DNA from: Rhypophila decipiens
Lineage: Eukaryota > Ascomycota > Sordariomycetes > Sordariales > Naviculisporaceae
NCBI GenBank assembly: GCA_033297075.1
Contig: MU858068.1
Span: 124,001-188,000 of the forward strand
Length of the DNA stretch: 64,000 nucleotides
Reading direction: 5' to 3'
Shown piece after piece: positions 22,030 through 34,260 of this stretch. A program made the translations under genes and the position numbers. Below the pieces are notes generated by a model. The model did no database searches, was not told the DNA's origin, and saw nothing but the letters and a program-made list of their open reading frames with translations. Each line of letters begins with the position of its first letter. The first letter of the stretch is position 1.

Positions 22030-24940
22030 ATGGAGTCCTCTTCCTCTTCCTCTCCTTCATCAACTCCTATTCCATTGCCAATGGCCCCTCCGGCCGGGCA
22101 ACCCAGTGGTGGACTATCGAAAATGCAGCAAGAGCCTCCTGCTGCCCCCGACGGGCCACCGATAGAAGCCGCCGTCGCCGCATCTAACAAGTCCACCGCG
22201 TCCTCCTCCTCTTCTTCCTCCTCCTCTCGGGCTATCGCGATTCCTCAGAGCCGCGACTCCATATACCTCAGAAGAGAAAAGGACGTCGCCCCCGTCAATC
22301 CCGTCTCCAGGACCGACTCCACCGACAGTTACGCCAGGGACTTCCGGTCACGGCGTACAGACACCAGCTGGTCTTCCTTCACTCACTCGTCCACTATCAC
22401 CGACATCACTGAGCCACCAAGCCCCGATGCCGAGAACTTTGACGACCCCATTCTATTTGAGGAACAATACGCGTCATCGCCTCGCCCCTTTGGCAACCCT
22501 GGTCGTACCGTCACCTTCTATCAAGATAACTGTCGACCCGCCCCTTACAGCTCCTCGCCCGACAATAACCCTTTGCCTAGGCATTCGGGTATCCTGCGGC
22601 TGCAAGACAGGTCGTCGTCTCCACGGAGGGGCATACTGAGAAGCAGCACCGGCCTCAATCCCGCCCGCCCGAGTTCTGTTGCCCGAAGGGGTTCCAACCA
22701 GTGGCCAGCACCCTTGGCCCATCGGCCTCGCCTGAGCCGCCACACTATTCAAGAGTCTGCCGAAGATAGCAGGGAGCTCCCGACCCCCACCGAGCCTTCA
22801 GCACCCGTTGCTAGATTCGAAGAACCTTCCGAGACCACCATGATTCGCCAGCTCGAACAAGTTGCCACCATTGAGGATGTTGGGCTCTCGTCCCTTTCCG
22901 TTGAGGATACCCCGACAGCCGAGACTGTATCTGAAGGAATGAGTGATGTTTCCGATTCGACGGGAGACATCGGAACGCCCACCTCGTCGGCCAGTGGGTC
23001 CAAGCCCGACGACCAGATTGTCCAGGAAACATGCAATCATGTTCTCAGGAACGTATTTGGCGTCGACCTTCAGGAGCTTGGCGCCACAGACGCTGCTTCT
23101 GCCGCGTACGATTCGGTCCATTACTGCTTGGATGAGCTCTGGCATCTTGTCCCGGCAGAGAACAGCGCCGGCCAATCAAGCCCTCCTCTCCGTGAAGTGC
23201 CCCATTATGGGAACACACGTGGTGGTGGCCATGCACCAATTCGACCCGACAATGGCGGAGAAGCTAGCAGTTTCCAGCTTGGAGGCGGCAGCGGTGGTGG
23301 GAGCGGAGGCCAGAAGCGACCAAATGGCCAAGGGGACCAGGGAGACCAAGGAAAACAAAATGGCAACGGTGGAGGCAAGCGGCCGGGCGACCGAGACAAC
23401 GGCGGTGGTGGCAAAAGGCCCAAGGTCGCAGCAGAAGAGCCGGCCGACGACCAGAAACTGAGCTGCCCGTTCCGCAAACGGAATGCGGCCAAGTTTAACG
23501 TCCGTGATCACCAGAGCTGTGCTGTCCAGTCATTTCCAGACATCTCCCAGCTCAAGTAAGTGCCAGCTTTCTCTTGATGCTGCCAACAGACCTTCTAACA
23601 ATGTGCTCCCGGCAGACGCCACGTCAAAAACTTCCACAAGCAAAGGACCGTCTCGCTGTTTGCATGTCCCCGATGCAAGAAGGACATGCAGAACAGTGAA
23701 GGTGTTGCTAACCACCTCGCTGTCCCCAACGAAAGCATCTGCACGCCCCAGGAAGTGCCACCAGTCCACAATCCCGAGGATGGCATCACATCTCGCATTG
23801 AAGATGTGCTCAACGGACGCAAAGCCAACACAAAGGTCGACACCTGGGAATACCTCTGGCGAACATTGTTCCCAGATGATCTGTCCATCCCTGATTCTCG
23901 TACGTCTGAGTCCTTCAATCAGAATACTGACGGTAACATTTCACTAACCATTCTCATCCTGCAGACTTCGTACCCCCAGTCGAGCTGGAAGAGGTTCAAT
24001 GCCGTTTCGAAACCTCAATGGCTGACCTGGAATTCCGCATCAGACCAGAGATGGAGAAGAACTCCAACGACTTTGACCAATCCCTGGACGACCGTATTGC
24101 CCGGATAGTTGAAAGCTGCAGTGGTTACATCAAGGAGGTGCTCGACCAGAGTCGATTCCAGGCGGACAATGCTCCGGGTCGACCTCGGCGAAACCGCAGC
24201 CACGGCCACGGGCAAAATCCCAAGTCCACAAGCAAAGGAAAATCACCAGAGACGCACGGGTTGGGTTCCGGATCTTCCAGCCAACACCTTTCGACGCCCG
24301 AAAACTCCCAACCTCGGGCTATTCCCAAGAACGAAGGACATGATCCAAGTCCCAACGAAAGCAAGCTCTCATCGTCCTATGAAACGGCCAACAGCGACGG
24401 CTCTTGGGTTCACACACAGCCTGGGGACCGGGAAGTCATCACCGCCCTGTCGGCGCAGACGTTTGATCAATATCCCGGACTGAACATTGACACCAATGAT
24501 ACTTTCCATACCGAAATCGGAGACGTGCCGCTCTCTGCCGCCACCACGGGGCCGGCCGGGAGCCCGGACCATGTCATCAGTCCACAGATCGGTCATGGAA
24601 ACACAACACCCGTAATTGCGCCGCCCCAGGCCCACCTCCGCAACGTCTATGGAAATGAGTTCCAGGTCCCTTTCAACGGGGGCCAAGGCCAGCCGCCTGT
24701 CCCCAATGTTCTGGACGGCCAATTTCACAACCGGACGGACTCGGGAATTTCTGGACTTGATGTCACATCAGCCGCATACTTCCGGCCAAGTCCAGCAATC
24801 GCCAATGCAAACAACATGAACATGGGTGCGTTCCATGCTGTACCAAGCGCATTCCACGGCATGCCAGCAGCCATGGGTTATGGTGGCCCTCCTGCACCCG
24901 GGCAGATGCATCCGCAACAGCTGCATCAAATGCAAACAAT

Positions 24941-24973
<33 letters not shown>

Positions 24974-25184
24974 CATAATGCAGGTGCGCATCCGACACAT
25001 GCAGCAGCAGGCACAGGCTGCGGGTCAACACCAGCAAGTCGCTACGACAGTTACTGGTGGGACCATCGACCCGAGAATGATCAGCTTTGGTGTTGCGCCT
25101 CCCATGGGCATGGGGAGTAACGGAGCTAATTCTGGTCAGCTATACAACTCTTTCTCTCCTGGCGGAAGCGATGGGGCGAATTAG
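22030..25184 (+). CDS. C2H2-type zinc-finger protein with polyQ tail
   Basis: Three exons: 22030-23555, 23616-23899 and 23965-25184, giving about 1009 aa. The introns are GTAAGT...GGCAG (60 nt) and GTACGT...CTGCAG (65 nt). The N-terminal 470 residues are Ser/Pro-rich and disordered, followed by a Gly-rich linker (GGGSGGGSGG). A Cys/His module spans about 478-555: CPFRKRN, KFNVRDHQSC, SFPDISQLKRHVKNFHK, ACPRCKKDM, then a His and a final Cys. This module recurs in filamentous ascomycete proteins annotated only as C2H2-type. A DUF-like helical stretch follows (WEYLWRTLFPDD; ELEEVQCRFETSMADLEFRI), then a disordered tail with ten consecutive Gln. It is probably a nuclear DNA- or chromatin-associated protein; the function is unknown. 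The intron between exons 1 and 2 falls within the finger module, which supports the model. Confidence 0.85.
24942..24971 (+). repeat. CAA(CAG)9 microsatellite, polyglutamine
   Basis: One CAA and nine pure CAG codons encode ten Gln in the C-terminal tail of the C2H2 protein. Pure triplet runs of this kind are prone to length variation between strains. Confidence 0.95.
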
Positions 25185-26768
25185 GTTTTGGCGTTTGCTT
25201 CTCTTCTTTTTCTTCTTGTTGCTGTATTGGAAGCATTTGTTCTTGTTTGGTTACTCGTAGCATTTCGATACCTGGGTAATTTACCACTTCTCATCATATT
25301 CAATTAGCTGCAGCTCCCATTGTTTGTGTCCATTTGGTCCATCTTGTGAACCTTGACCTACTGAGGTTCTAGCTCGGAATGCAACAGGCCACTTCGGCAC
25401 TGTATTCGTAGATCGCCGTGCTTCCACGATTGGCTGGGCTGTGCCCCCACCACGAGTGCCGGCCTGTCGGGTTGGTGTGCTGTCGTCGGTGCAGCTGAGG
25501 CTTTGCTGGGCCGGAACAGGGGTTAAATCCTCGCGACCTCGCCTAGCCTGCCGGGGAGCCTAGCCGAAGGCTTGGGGAAGAAGAAAAGAGCCTGCTCAGG
25601 GTGAAACGGGTGAACAGAGGATGGCGATTTTACTGGTCTGTACTCGGTGAATTGGGTGCCATCATGATATTTGCTTTTTGATATCGAGAGTTTGAAAGAG
25701 AAAGAATTTTTGTACATAGAGGAGAGCATGTCAAGAAAGAACAGTCGGTCTGTTGGTTCTTCCTCGTTGGTTCTTCCTCGGTCGAGAGTTAGGGGTCACG
25801 TGCAGTTATCTCCAGAATTGCCCCGCCATCGCCTGGTCTTGGACCGCAGATCACCCCGCATTGGCAGGCCTGCGCTAACACTTTTCAGTACATACAAAGT
25901 GCATGCTGGAGCCCAGTGGATCGGTGACCGTCAAGCTGTCATCACAAGTGCGCAACAAAAACTTGTTTGGCAGTGCATTCAAAGGCTTACGCTGGTTGGT
26001 TGACAGGAGGGAAATGCCTTGAAATGCAGGCACGGGAGGGGGCGCCTGCTCAGCTCTTTAGCTCTGGAAGCTGAGAAAGTAACCTTTCAGGTTCATACGG
26101 TCAAGCTGTCCTCCTCCATGTCCTCACTCGCAAAAATTGTCTCATGTTCAAAGCCTTGGACATTGGAACTGCCTATGCCTAGTTCAGGGCATCACCAACC
26201 TCTCGTTTCCCAGCCTCACGTCACCACACTCCACGGGTTGTCTGTGATCGTATTTACATCGGCCGGTTCCATCGGGTGTTGAGGAACTTGAACTGTATGT
26301 TGTATTGTAAATACATCTGCAAGCCTGTACATACCACCCCTTCAAGTCCACGTGCATCAATCCCATGTCCTCAGCTCGTTTTGTTCCTGACCTCAATGAC
26401 CAACACTCAAACCTGTCCAACACTTGACAGTCACTCACTAGCAAGATTTGTCAACTAGACCTTGATTTCCAGCTCCAGCAACAACGGTTTGCGGGGTTAA
26501 ACCGGCCGAGGTGGCAGCCTCCCATCCGCACTTTCCCTCGACAGCGCTGCAGCCTGTCCCGAGGCCAGAACCGACAGGCCGTCATCACTGATTCAACTCA
26601 ACCTTGAACTCAGCCGCTTTGTCGGAAACCCCTCACTCACCTCACTCACTCACTCGCTCGCTCACTCAAGTGCTCCAAACTCATCTCATCCACCCCGTCA
26701 AGAATACATCATCACGCTTTCATGACATCCGACATCGCTTTTGTTCGGCAATCTCGTTTTGGGGGGTC
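25185..26768. other. intergenic, 1.6 kb
   Basis: Contains the 3' UTR of the C2H2 gene and the leader of the F-box gene. A short CTCA(CT) repeat (about 26632-26668) lies in the leader. No supported gene is seen. Confidence 0.4.
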
Positions 26769-28262
26769 ATGAACATGGCAAAACAATTGGACCCAGACGA
26801 CCGGGAGATTGAGTTGGGGCATGGGCAGGCAGCGCAGCAACCAACAGAGGAAGAGGAAACGAACTCGAGGCAGACGCTCCATGTACATGTACCTCCGCAA
26901 CTCATCGTCACAAGCGAATCACAACTTGATCTACCAGCAACCGTAGATTCTTCACCAACAAGAAGCAACAATGGCGGATCTGGTTTAATACATGGCATTC
27001 AAGGCATCATGAGCCTTCCGGGGAACGGCACCGGCAGCTTGGCGGACAATGTTCGGAACTCCATTTCGACTCTCGCTAGCCACAATGACCGGGGCAAGTG
27101 CCGGACTCGAGATAAGGACATGTCTCTGGAGATGGCCTTCCCCGTTCCTAGCATCAACAATGGAGCCATGGTGCCAGACGACATTTCGGGCCCCCCTGGT
27201 CGTGTGCTAAAGCCGCTCACTCTGCTCAATCTCCCGCCCGAACTTCAAATCATGGTGCTACGTCATCTTGAATTCGCCGACATTGAACGGCTCCGGAGAA
27301 CATGCAAATACCTCCGTGCTCTCGCCAGCCCAACCACGGTCCGCACCATCATGGGCCATGACTGTCTCAGAAGTCAGTTGATGGGCCATTGCCATGCCTG
27401 CCTACTCCGGGACCCCTTTCGTGCACGCCTGCTCCTGGGCAATGAATACGACGCCGGCTGGCCACTGAACAGCATGTGCATCAAGTGCGCCATGAAGTCC
27501 AACGATAAGCGCATCCGCGTCGGCCGCAAGGTGATGCTCGGGTCTCGAGTCGAGGTCTGGGTCTGTCGCTGGTGTGGAGTGCCCGTGACGGAGGGAGCTG
27601 CTGCTGGGAATGAACAATTCCACCGCCGGTGTTACCAGTCATACAACCTCATTCTGGTCTTCTTCTTTTTACTTGGCTGGCTGCAATTTTCCTTGGGCAT
27701 TATTGCCTCGGCATTGGCATGGAGATGGTGGCGTTTCACGCCAATGGTGTTTGGCCCGACATTGGCATCGTTTATCTTGCTCTGGGTTGTCCTGGTCATG
27801 CTGATATTCCGCGGCAACAAAGTACGGACCTATCAGTACACTTGGGTTTTGGAGTTCATTATTTTGGGGCTATGGGGGCCTCCCATCTATTATCTGGCGC
27901 ATGATATCGCGGCTCATCCAGAGATGCCGGTCCCCAAGTACACCCAAGCTGCGTTGGCCATGTTTGGGTTGAATGCGTAAGTCTGATGCTCCATCTCGCG
28001 GTCAATGGCAAAACTGACCTAGATTTCCAGTTTATTCCGACTCGTCAACGTCCTCGGCAATACCGTCCTTTTCTTCGGGTACGAAATCACAAAGACCTAC
28101 AGGCCGGGAGCTCCTCTCTGGCGCAAGATAGTCAACCCGACTTTTGCTTTTTTGATATTCTGGACTTATCCCCAGGCCCTGGAACGAAGGAGGCCGGTGA
28201 TATCGGACTCGACCTCGCAGAATTCTGCCGACACTTTGTCATCTGATGCATCTCCGGTATAA
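26769..28262 (+). CDS. F-box protein with C-terminal transmembrane region
   Basis: Two exons: 26769-27976 and 28031-28262, about 479 aa. The 54-nt intron is GTAAGT...CTGAC...TTCCAG, and splicing restores Ala403 and a further hydrophobic segment. Residues 1-145 are disordered. An F-box lies at 150-190 (LTLLNLPPELQIMVLRHLEFADIERL...CKYLRAL). CxxC pairs follow at 208-211 (CHAC), 237-240 (CIKC) and 266-269 (CRWC), plus Cys288, and look like a zinc ribbon. Four or five hydrophobic helices occupy about 292-318, 328-348, 358-378 and the exon 2 segments LVNVLGNTVLFFGY and TFAFLIFW. An F-box normally recruits Skp1-Cullin ubiquitin ligase; with the TM block it would act at a membrane. The start is the first in-frame ATG; open frame upstream begins at TTG and reads as leader. 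Confidence 0.85.
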
Positions 28263-28829
28263 TCAGAGCCTTAGGGTCTGATTACGGGCACGAGACGGTT
28301 ATATATTTATGTACAGTGAACTGTATGAGCGAGATGAGTACCATGATTGATTATGACCGAATGGGTATCAGGTAGATTTTATCATGCGCGATTACACGAC
28401 ATGGATGCCGTGGTGGGGGGAGGCTCTAGTCATGTTCTGCAATATCAGTATCAGCGTTTTATTCTCATTCCACACACTGGCCTGGCGAGGTTCAAGTTGC
28501 CCGTAGCACTAGGCGTAGAAACGAGGAACCTTTATGGCATACCTGTCTACACTATGTACGACATTGCCATAACTGTCATCCGTGCAGTCATCTCACGTGA
28601 GGTAGCATGAGTGAGGCCTACAGCAGAGCCGCTGAATAACTCGAGTTCATTTGTTGAAACTTGAACCCCGCATCACATATATCCTATACTTCCATCTGCT
28701 GTTTCTGCTCTTCACTTCCTTTTAGTAGTACCCTCCTTTTAGTAGCGTCTTCAGTTTCTTGTCATCTCAGAGCACAGCCTTGAAGCATAATAGCATTCCG
28801 AAAACGAATTATTCGGACCGCAGTCAAGA
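28263..28829. other. intergenic, 0.57 kb
   Basis: Short spacer between the F-box gene and the RG-rich zinc-finger gene on the same strand. TTTTAGTAG repeats twice near 28722-28745. No gene is seen. Confidence 0.4.
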
Positions 28830-29888
28830 ATGGAAAGAGCCGACAGAAATCAAAGTCAGCCATCTCCAACCACCTGCTTCAAGTGCGACTCCATTTTTGC
28901 ATCGTTATCTGCCCTTGAGATCCATCTGAGAAGTTGTGATGTCGGTTGGGAACCCCCTCGGGCAGCTCCATGGACATTTATACCGCCTCCTGATAGTCTT
29001 GGTGGTTCGGGGAATCCGAATGGAAGAGGCAGGGGTACAGGACTCGGACAAACGAATAGGCGTGGTACTAGCAGTGATGGCCGTGGGAGAGGAGCCAGCC
29101 AGGACAGAGGCCGAGGTCGAGGTCGCGGTCGAGGTAGAGGGCCAGACGACAAAGAGCGCGGGAATAACATGAATACAAACACTACAGGCAGAGGAAGAGG
29201 AAGAGGAAGAGGAACAGGCAATAAGTCAAGGGAGGGAATCGATAACGCTTCTAATCCCTCCAGCCCGGGAGATCAACGAGGAGGGTATCGAAACGTTCGG
29301 GGCCGGGGCCAACAACAGAGAGGTGGTCGCCGTTCCTCCACAGCTTCCAATTCCAGCGAAACCTCGTCTCCGTGGCCATCAAACCCGGACGCAGAATCTC
29401 CAAATCAGGACGATGGCGCGAACATGAAACCGACGGGACCAACCTGTTCAAAATGTCAACTCTCGTTTGCGAATTCCCAAGAGCTGGTGAAGCATTTCAA
29501 CGATTCGCCCGCACATCCCAATTCAGGATTCTCGCCCCCTTCCGATTCATCGTCCCGGACTTCGACCCTCCCATCTCTTCCACGACACTGGCCTACTTCT
29601 GGTCCGTCGCCGTGCACAAAATGCAACATCGTCTTTGATAGTCCGCAAGAACTGTCTGAACATTTCCGTAACTCCAAAGACCATCCTGATTCATTGCCCA
29701 TCGTGGGGTACAAATATGGCGTGCCTGTCTTTGCGGGGGCCGAGTTACCTGATGGATGGTGGGAGGAATATCTGCGACGGCGAGAGATGGAAACAATGAT
29801 GAGGGAGCGGGCTGATGATTGGTTTCAAGACCTGGACGAGGAGGAGGCTCGGCTGATTCTTGAGCTTAGACAGTTGGGGCTGTGGTAA
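28830..29888 (+). CDS. RG-rich protein with three C2H2 fingers
   Basis: A single exon of 352 codons. The first finger is at residues 16-38 (CFKCDSIFASLSALEIHLRSC, an aberrant C2HC). An Arg-Gly-rich block lies at about 65-170 (GRGRGRGRGRG and similar). Finger two is CSKCQLSFANSQELVKHF..H and finger three CTKCNIVFDSPQELSEHF..H, both with the C-x2-C-x12-H pattern. The acidic C-terminus ends in WFQDLDEEEARLILELRQLGLW. RG blocks bind RNA and are arginine-methylated in known proteins, so an RNA-associated role is plausible but inferred. No orthologous family is recognised. Codon use fits a real gene through the repeats and on both sides. Confidence 0.8.
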   Translation: MERADRNQSQPSPTTCFKCDSIFASLSALEIHLRSCDVGWEPPRAAPWTFIPPPDSLGGSGNPNGRGRGTGLGQTNRRGTSSDGRGRGASQDRGRGRGRGRGRGPDDKERGNNMNTNTTGRGRGRGRGTGNKSREGIDNASNPSSPGDQRGGYRNVRGRGQQQRGGRRSSTASNSSETSSPWPSNPDAESPNQDDGANMKPTGPTCSKCQLSFANSQELVKHFNDSPAHPNSGFSPPSDSSSRTSTLPSLPRHWPTSGPSPCTKCNIVFDSPQELSEHFRNSKDHPDSLPIVGYKYGVPVFAGAELPDGWWEEYLRRREMETMMRERADDWFQDLDEEEARLILELRQLGLW

Positions 29889-30383
29889 TTTGGAGCTCCG
29901 TTTTTTTCTTTTCTTTTCGGGGGGTTTTTTTTTTCAAACAATATGGCTGATCAAATCTCTGACGTAAATGACCGATATAATGGTAGTCTGACTCTGATAC
30001 GATTACACTCCGTTTGCTATCATGCAACCGAAAGAAAACCGGAAGCTAACAACGTCCCGTGATCCAAGACCTTATCAACCACTGAGACGTGTGCGGTATT
30101 GATACTAACACGATAGTCCTTCTTGCGTGATTCCATGTTTCAGAAGCTTAGGTATATTCCCGTAGAGTTGTGTGGATCCTATGGCCAGCTGATGAAGCCA
30201 ATCTATGGACGATGGCGTATTTTGGCTTTGCCACTCATAACCTTCTTGTCCCCGAGGGCATGTCAAACGTTATGGTAGAGTGTCATGCGCATCCTTTGGC
30301 TCTCGGCTTTCATCTTTGTCCGTCACTTCACCTTTACCAAGAAGTCCAATATGCAGTAATGAGATGACATCCGTCAGGAGCAG
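29889..30383. other. intergenic, 0.5 kb
   Basis: T-rich run at 29898-29935 directly after the stop codon, probably the 3' UTR. The leader of the MFS gene follows and includes a very short upstream ATG-AGA-TGA frame at about 30359. No gene is seen. Confidence 0.4.
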
Positions 30384-32251
30384 ATGACATCCCAACTGGA
30401 AACCCCCGGTACGAAGCCGGCGCCGGTCGTGGGACTGGAGCCGCCAGCCGCAAGCAGCAACTCGCGGACGGTGACCTTGACAAACGAAACGGATGTCCCC
30501 GATGGCCTCGAGTCCCCAGTCCCATCATCACCAGGCGGGGTTCCCATGCCATTCTGGAAGGAATGGGGGCTATGGCTGGCCATCGTCTCGAGCATTGCAT
30601 GCCCGTTCCTAGACGAGGGCATCATTGCGACGGCCGTTTCGTCCATTACCTCTGACTTTGGTTCTTTGGGAGATGCCGGGGTACGTCTAGTCCATAAAGC
30701 ATCCCGTCCTGCCCCTTCTTCGAAATACTGACAAAAGCCATTGCGCAGTGGTACGGATCAGGCTACCTAATGACCATGTCCGCCTTCCAGCTCATCTTCG
30801 GCCGTCTATACAGCGTCTTCCCGACGAGACCCATCTTCCTCGGCTCTCTCTTCTTGTTCGAAGGAGGATCCCTCATCTGCGCGCTCAGTCCAAACTCTCA
30901 CGTCTTCATATTCGGTCGTTCCGTGGCTGGCATCGGCGCAGCGGGGTTATACAGCGGCGCCATGGCTTTGTTTGCGCTTCTGCTGCCCAAACATCGACTT
31001 CCCATCTATGTCGCTGCTATGGGGGTGTTATATGGTGTTGCGGCCCAGACGGGGCCGCTGCTCGGTGGCGTAATTACGTCGAGTATTGGCTGGCGGTGGT
31101 GCTTTTGGATCAATTTGCCTGTTGCGATTCCTGGGCTGGTGATAAATCTCTTCTTTCTTAAGCAGCCTCCCAGGCCGAGACCAGCAGTAGCAGGGAAGGA
31201 GGGAGAAACAAGCGGGAAGCCTGCTGATAGTGTATGGGCTAGACTTGCTGCACTGGATTATCTGGGCATGGTTCTGCTGATCCCGGGGATATGCTGTCTG
31301 CTCGTGGCAGTCGACAACGGGGGCACCGAGGGATGGGCTGACAAGACCACGATTGGGTGTTTTGTCGGCGCAGGCCTGCTCATTCCGTCGTTTGCCCTGT
31401 CGCAGTGGTGGAAAGGGGAGGCGGCCTTGTTGCCACCCAGGATTGTGACTGATCGGCTGGTCTTTTCGTGCTGCGTCTTTACGTCGTGCGTCGAGAGTTG
31501 TTTCATGGTCATGGTCTATTACATGCCTATGTGGTTCCAGACTGTGCAGGGCGTGTCGGCTGCGGAGTCGGGCATCCGGTATCTGGCTCATAGTGTATCG
31601 TATTGTGTTGTCGAGTTGGCTTGTGCCGGGATCGTGTTCAAGACGGGCTATGTCCAGCCGTGTATGCTCCTGGGCAGTATTCTCATTCCCGTTGGCGGTG
31701 GGCTGTTATCCATGTTGAAGGTATGGTCGGGTCCTGAGCACTGGGCCACCTTCCAGATTATCGTGGGAATGGGAATAGGCGCGGCAACGGATCAACCTGG
31801 GGTGGTGGTGCAGAGATTGTTGGGCGAGACGGATGCTCCGCTGGGATACGCCACCGTCTTGTTCTGCCAGAACCTGGGCCCGACTATGGCTCTGATTATT
31901 GCCAACTCCATCTTCCTGGGCAGATTGAAGACTGGGATTATCGACTTGTTTGGTGACGAGCTGGATCCCGAGAAGGTCCTTTCATCGGGGGCGACCGAGA
32001 TACGCGGCATGGTTGCGCCTGAACATGTTCCGAAGCTGCTCGAGATCTACAACCAATCGCTCACAAGGGTGTTCATGATTGTCATTGCTGCAGCCATAGT
32101 CAGCATGTTTGCAATCATTGGGCTTGGGACCAAGAGGATCCCTGATGATGAGATGATAGCGGGCAGGGACCCCGAGGAAAAGGGAGGGCAACGAGACCTG
32201 AATGAAAAGGGTCGGGAGCACCCTTCTGGCGAGGAGAGGTCTGGTCTATGA
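30384..32251 (+). CDS. MFS drug/toxin efflux transporter (DHA2, 14-TM type)
   Basis: Two exons: 30384-30680 and 30749-32251, 599 aa. The 68-nt intron is GTACGT...GCGCAG, phase 0. A disordered 60-residue cytosolic N-terminus precedes TM1 (LWLAIVSSIACPFLDEGIIATAV, motif D1-like). WYGSGYLMT, GRLYSVFPTRPIFLGSLFLFEGGSLICAL (motif A region), GLYSGAMALFALLLPKH and GPLLGGVITSSIGWRWCFWINLP (motif C and the DHA2 signature) follow. About 14 hydrophobic segments and a charged C-terminus are present. These proton antiporters export drugs and secondary metabolites at the plasma membrane; the substrate cannot be told. No biosynthetic core gene lies nearby, so this is not clearly part of a metabolite cluster. 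Confidence 0.93.
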
Positions 32252-33424
32252 TGGCTCTATTATGAGAGATCATTGATCATCATTGTATACCATGGTACAC
32301 GCGGACCATCTCGCAAAGTCTCCTCTAGTAGTTGACTTGACTATCAGCTGCTATAAAGGACAATGTGCTTCAATATTTGGCCGAGTTCCGACGGTTGGTC
32401 GGCTGAGACCATTAACGAGGCAGACTCACAGTGGCGATATATCTTGATTCTTGAAAGGGACAATCAATCATGTTGTTGTTTGTTGATTCCATACCGTCCA
32501 CGTCATAGACAAGGGCGAAATGGCCTCAATGTAGACCTTCACCGAGACTATCGTCACACGAATGTGGAATACATACAAAGACGCCGCCGATCTAATGGGC
32601 AGTGCAAGCAGAATGATACAAAGTCATCTCATCCGCCTGCAGTGTCTCTGTTGGAACAACTAGTCGGCCGGAAGGTCATACAAATAATTGGTGTTTGGAC
32701 TCTTTTAGGGACTGAATATCCGTACCTAGGTAACTTGTAACGTTATCCGTATCTGTACAGGTAATTCATTCTGAAAGCTTGTCTTTTTCTTGCAATGAAA
32801 TGTCCCGTTGCTGGGTGATTGTGGCTGCGCTGAATTTGCTCCGAATAGTAGCAGCTTTTGGCTCTGGTTTGTAAACTTGGCCGGTTCGAAGAAAGTAGGG
32901 GCACAAACAAAAATTCTACAAATGGGTCCGAAATGGGGTAAAAAAGAGCCTTTTGTGGCTTGTAGGATAGCCACTCTCTATAAAGTCAAAATTGCCTTAA
33001 CTGAACATCACCGCTGAATTTAACTTCAAATAACTGCATCGGCAAGAGTCAAAGACTGATAAGTTATTGGCCGTTTTGACTTTTCAAATCCTAAACTTTA
33101 TCGAGGGGAGCAGATATATAAGCGCAGGAAAATCAAGATCGATCGTCTTCTCGTTCATCAACAACCACACACATACACACACTCTGGACTGCGGTACATT
33201 GGTTGCACTCCACCAATACATCTACCACCACCCCGCAACAGCTTATTGTTCCTTTTTTTTTTTTTAATCTGGCCACAGCTCAGATCATACCGATCAGGCC
33301 CTAGAGTATCTATCCTTCTAGCCCACTCTCAATCAGGTACAAAACCCTTCCCACGGTCTACAGAAACCAATCCCTCACCTACCACCGCTCAATATTAACA
33401 ACACCACTACTAGACTCTCGAGAC
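32252..33424. other. intergenic, 1.2 kb
   Basis: A TATA-like sequence (GATATATAAGCGC, near 33111), a (CA)n-like ACACACATACACACAC stretch near 33165 and a 13-base T run (33253-33266) lie upstream of the small frame at 33425. They look like a promoter and leader. No other gene is seen. Confidence 0.4.
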
Positions 33425-33820
33425 ATGAAAAATATGTTCGCCTCCATTCGGCAGGCATTGCGAGATTACAAGGTCGGCCGAGCCTTGGGGAAAAGGAACA
33501 TGACGGCCGGAAATTCGCCAGAGGGGGTCGAAGATCAAGTCCATCCCACCAAAACATCGAGTTGCCGTTCCAGCCCCGGAATCACGCATTGCCGAGAGGA
33601 GCAGCATGATATTCCAAAGGCTACCGAGGCCAAGAAGGGGTGGCACCGCAGCGAGAACCCAGACGCAGAATTCCCATGGCGTGGTGAATTCTTGATTGAT
33701 GGGGAGTCAAATTGGCGCGGGACCTGGATTCTGGAAGTTGACGACCTGGGAGCAATGGACTGGGAATTGAACGGGTGCCAAAGGAGACAGGTCGCGGTGG
33801 CACTCATGTCAGGAAGATGA
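33425..33820 (+). CDS. possible orphan protein, 131 aa
   Basis: A single frame starts MKNMFASIRQALRDYKVG and ends in a Trp-rich segment (PWRGEFLIDGESNWRGTWILEVDD). No domain, signal peptide or TM segment is recognised. In its favour are an upstream TATA-like box about 310 bp away, pyrimidine-rich leader DNA and a sensible ATG. Against it are the lack of any recognised family and the short length. The frame might be one exon of a longer gene. Confidence 0.35.
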   Translation: MKNMFASIRQALRDYKVGRALGKRNMTAGNSPEGVEDQVHPTKTSSCRSSPGITHCREEQHDIPKATEAKKGWHRSENPDAEFPWRGEFLIDGESNWRGTWILEVDDLGAMDWELNGCQRRQVAVALMSGR

Positions 33821-34260
33821 CACGACAGTGGCCGTTCTCTTCCCATGGGGGGCGGCCAGTTGCGGGAGGGCAGGATGATCTGATGGCGCATTTGGGAAGA
33901 CCATAGAGAATTTGTTTTTGTCAAATGCATCACAGTTTGGTGCAAAAAAGGGTTGCGATATCACAAAAATCCACTCTATTCAGCCGGTCTAGTCCTGGTG
34001 AGGAAGCTGTCAAAAATACCACCTGCCAAGAACGGGAATAAGTCGATGGGCTAAGATCCAAAACGGGACGCATGATTTGCCGTGTTTTAGTTTATACATA
34101 TATCACACGAGAGAAGCCGATCCATTCGAGATTTCTCTTCCTCTTGGCTTCTCTTTTCCCCATTTGGTCATTCGGAACTATCATGAAGTAAAATCGACGA
34201 CAAAGTGAGGTTGTCACACCAAAGTCACCTCAACGCCAGTCCATATTTGAGAGCAGCGGG
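33821..34260. other. intergenic, 0.44 kb
   Basis: Contains TATA-like TATACATATATCAC near 34093 and a CT-rich tract (34130-34160), likely the promoter of the small membrane-protein gene at 34261. An ATG-AAG-TAA minimal upstream frame lies at 34183. Confidence 0.4.
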
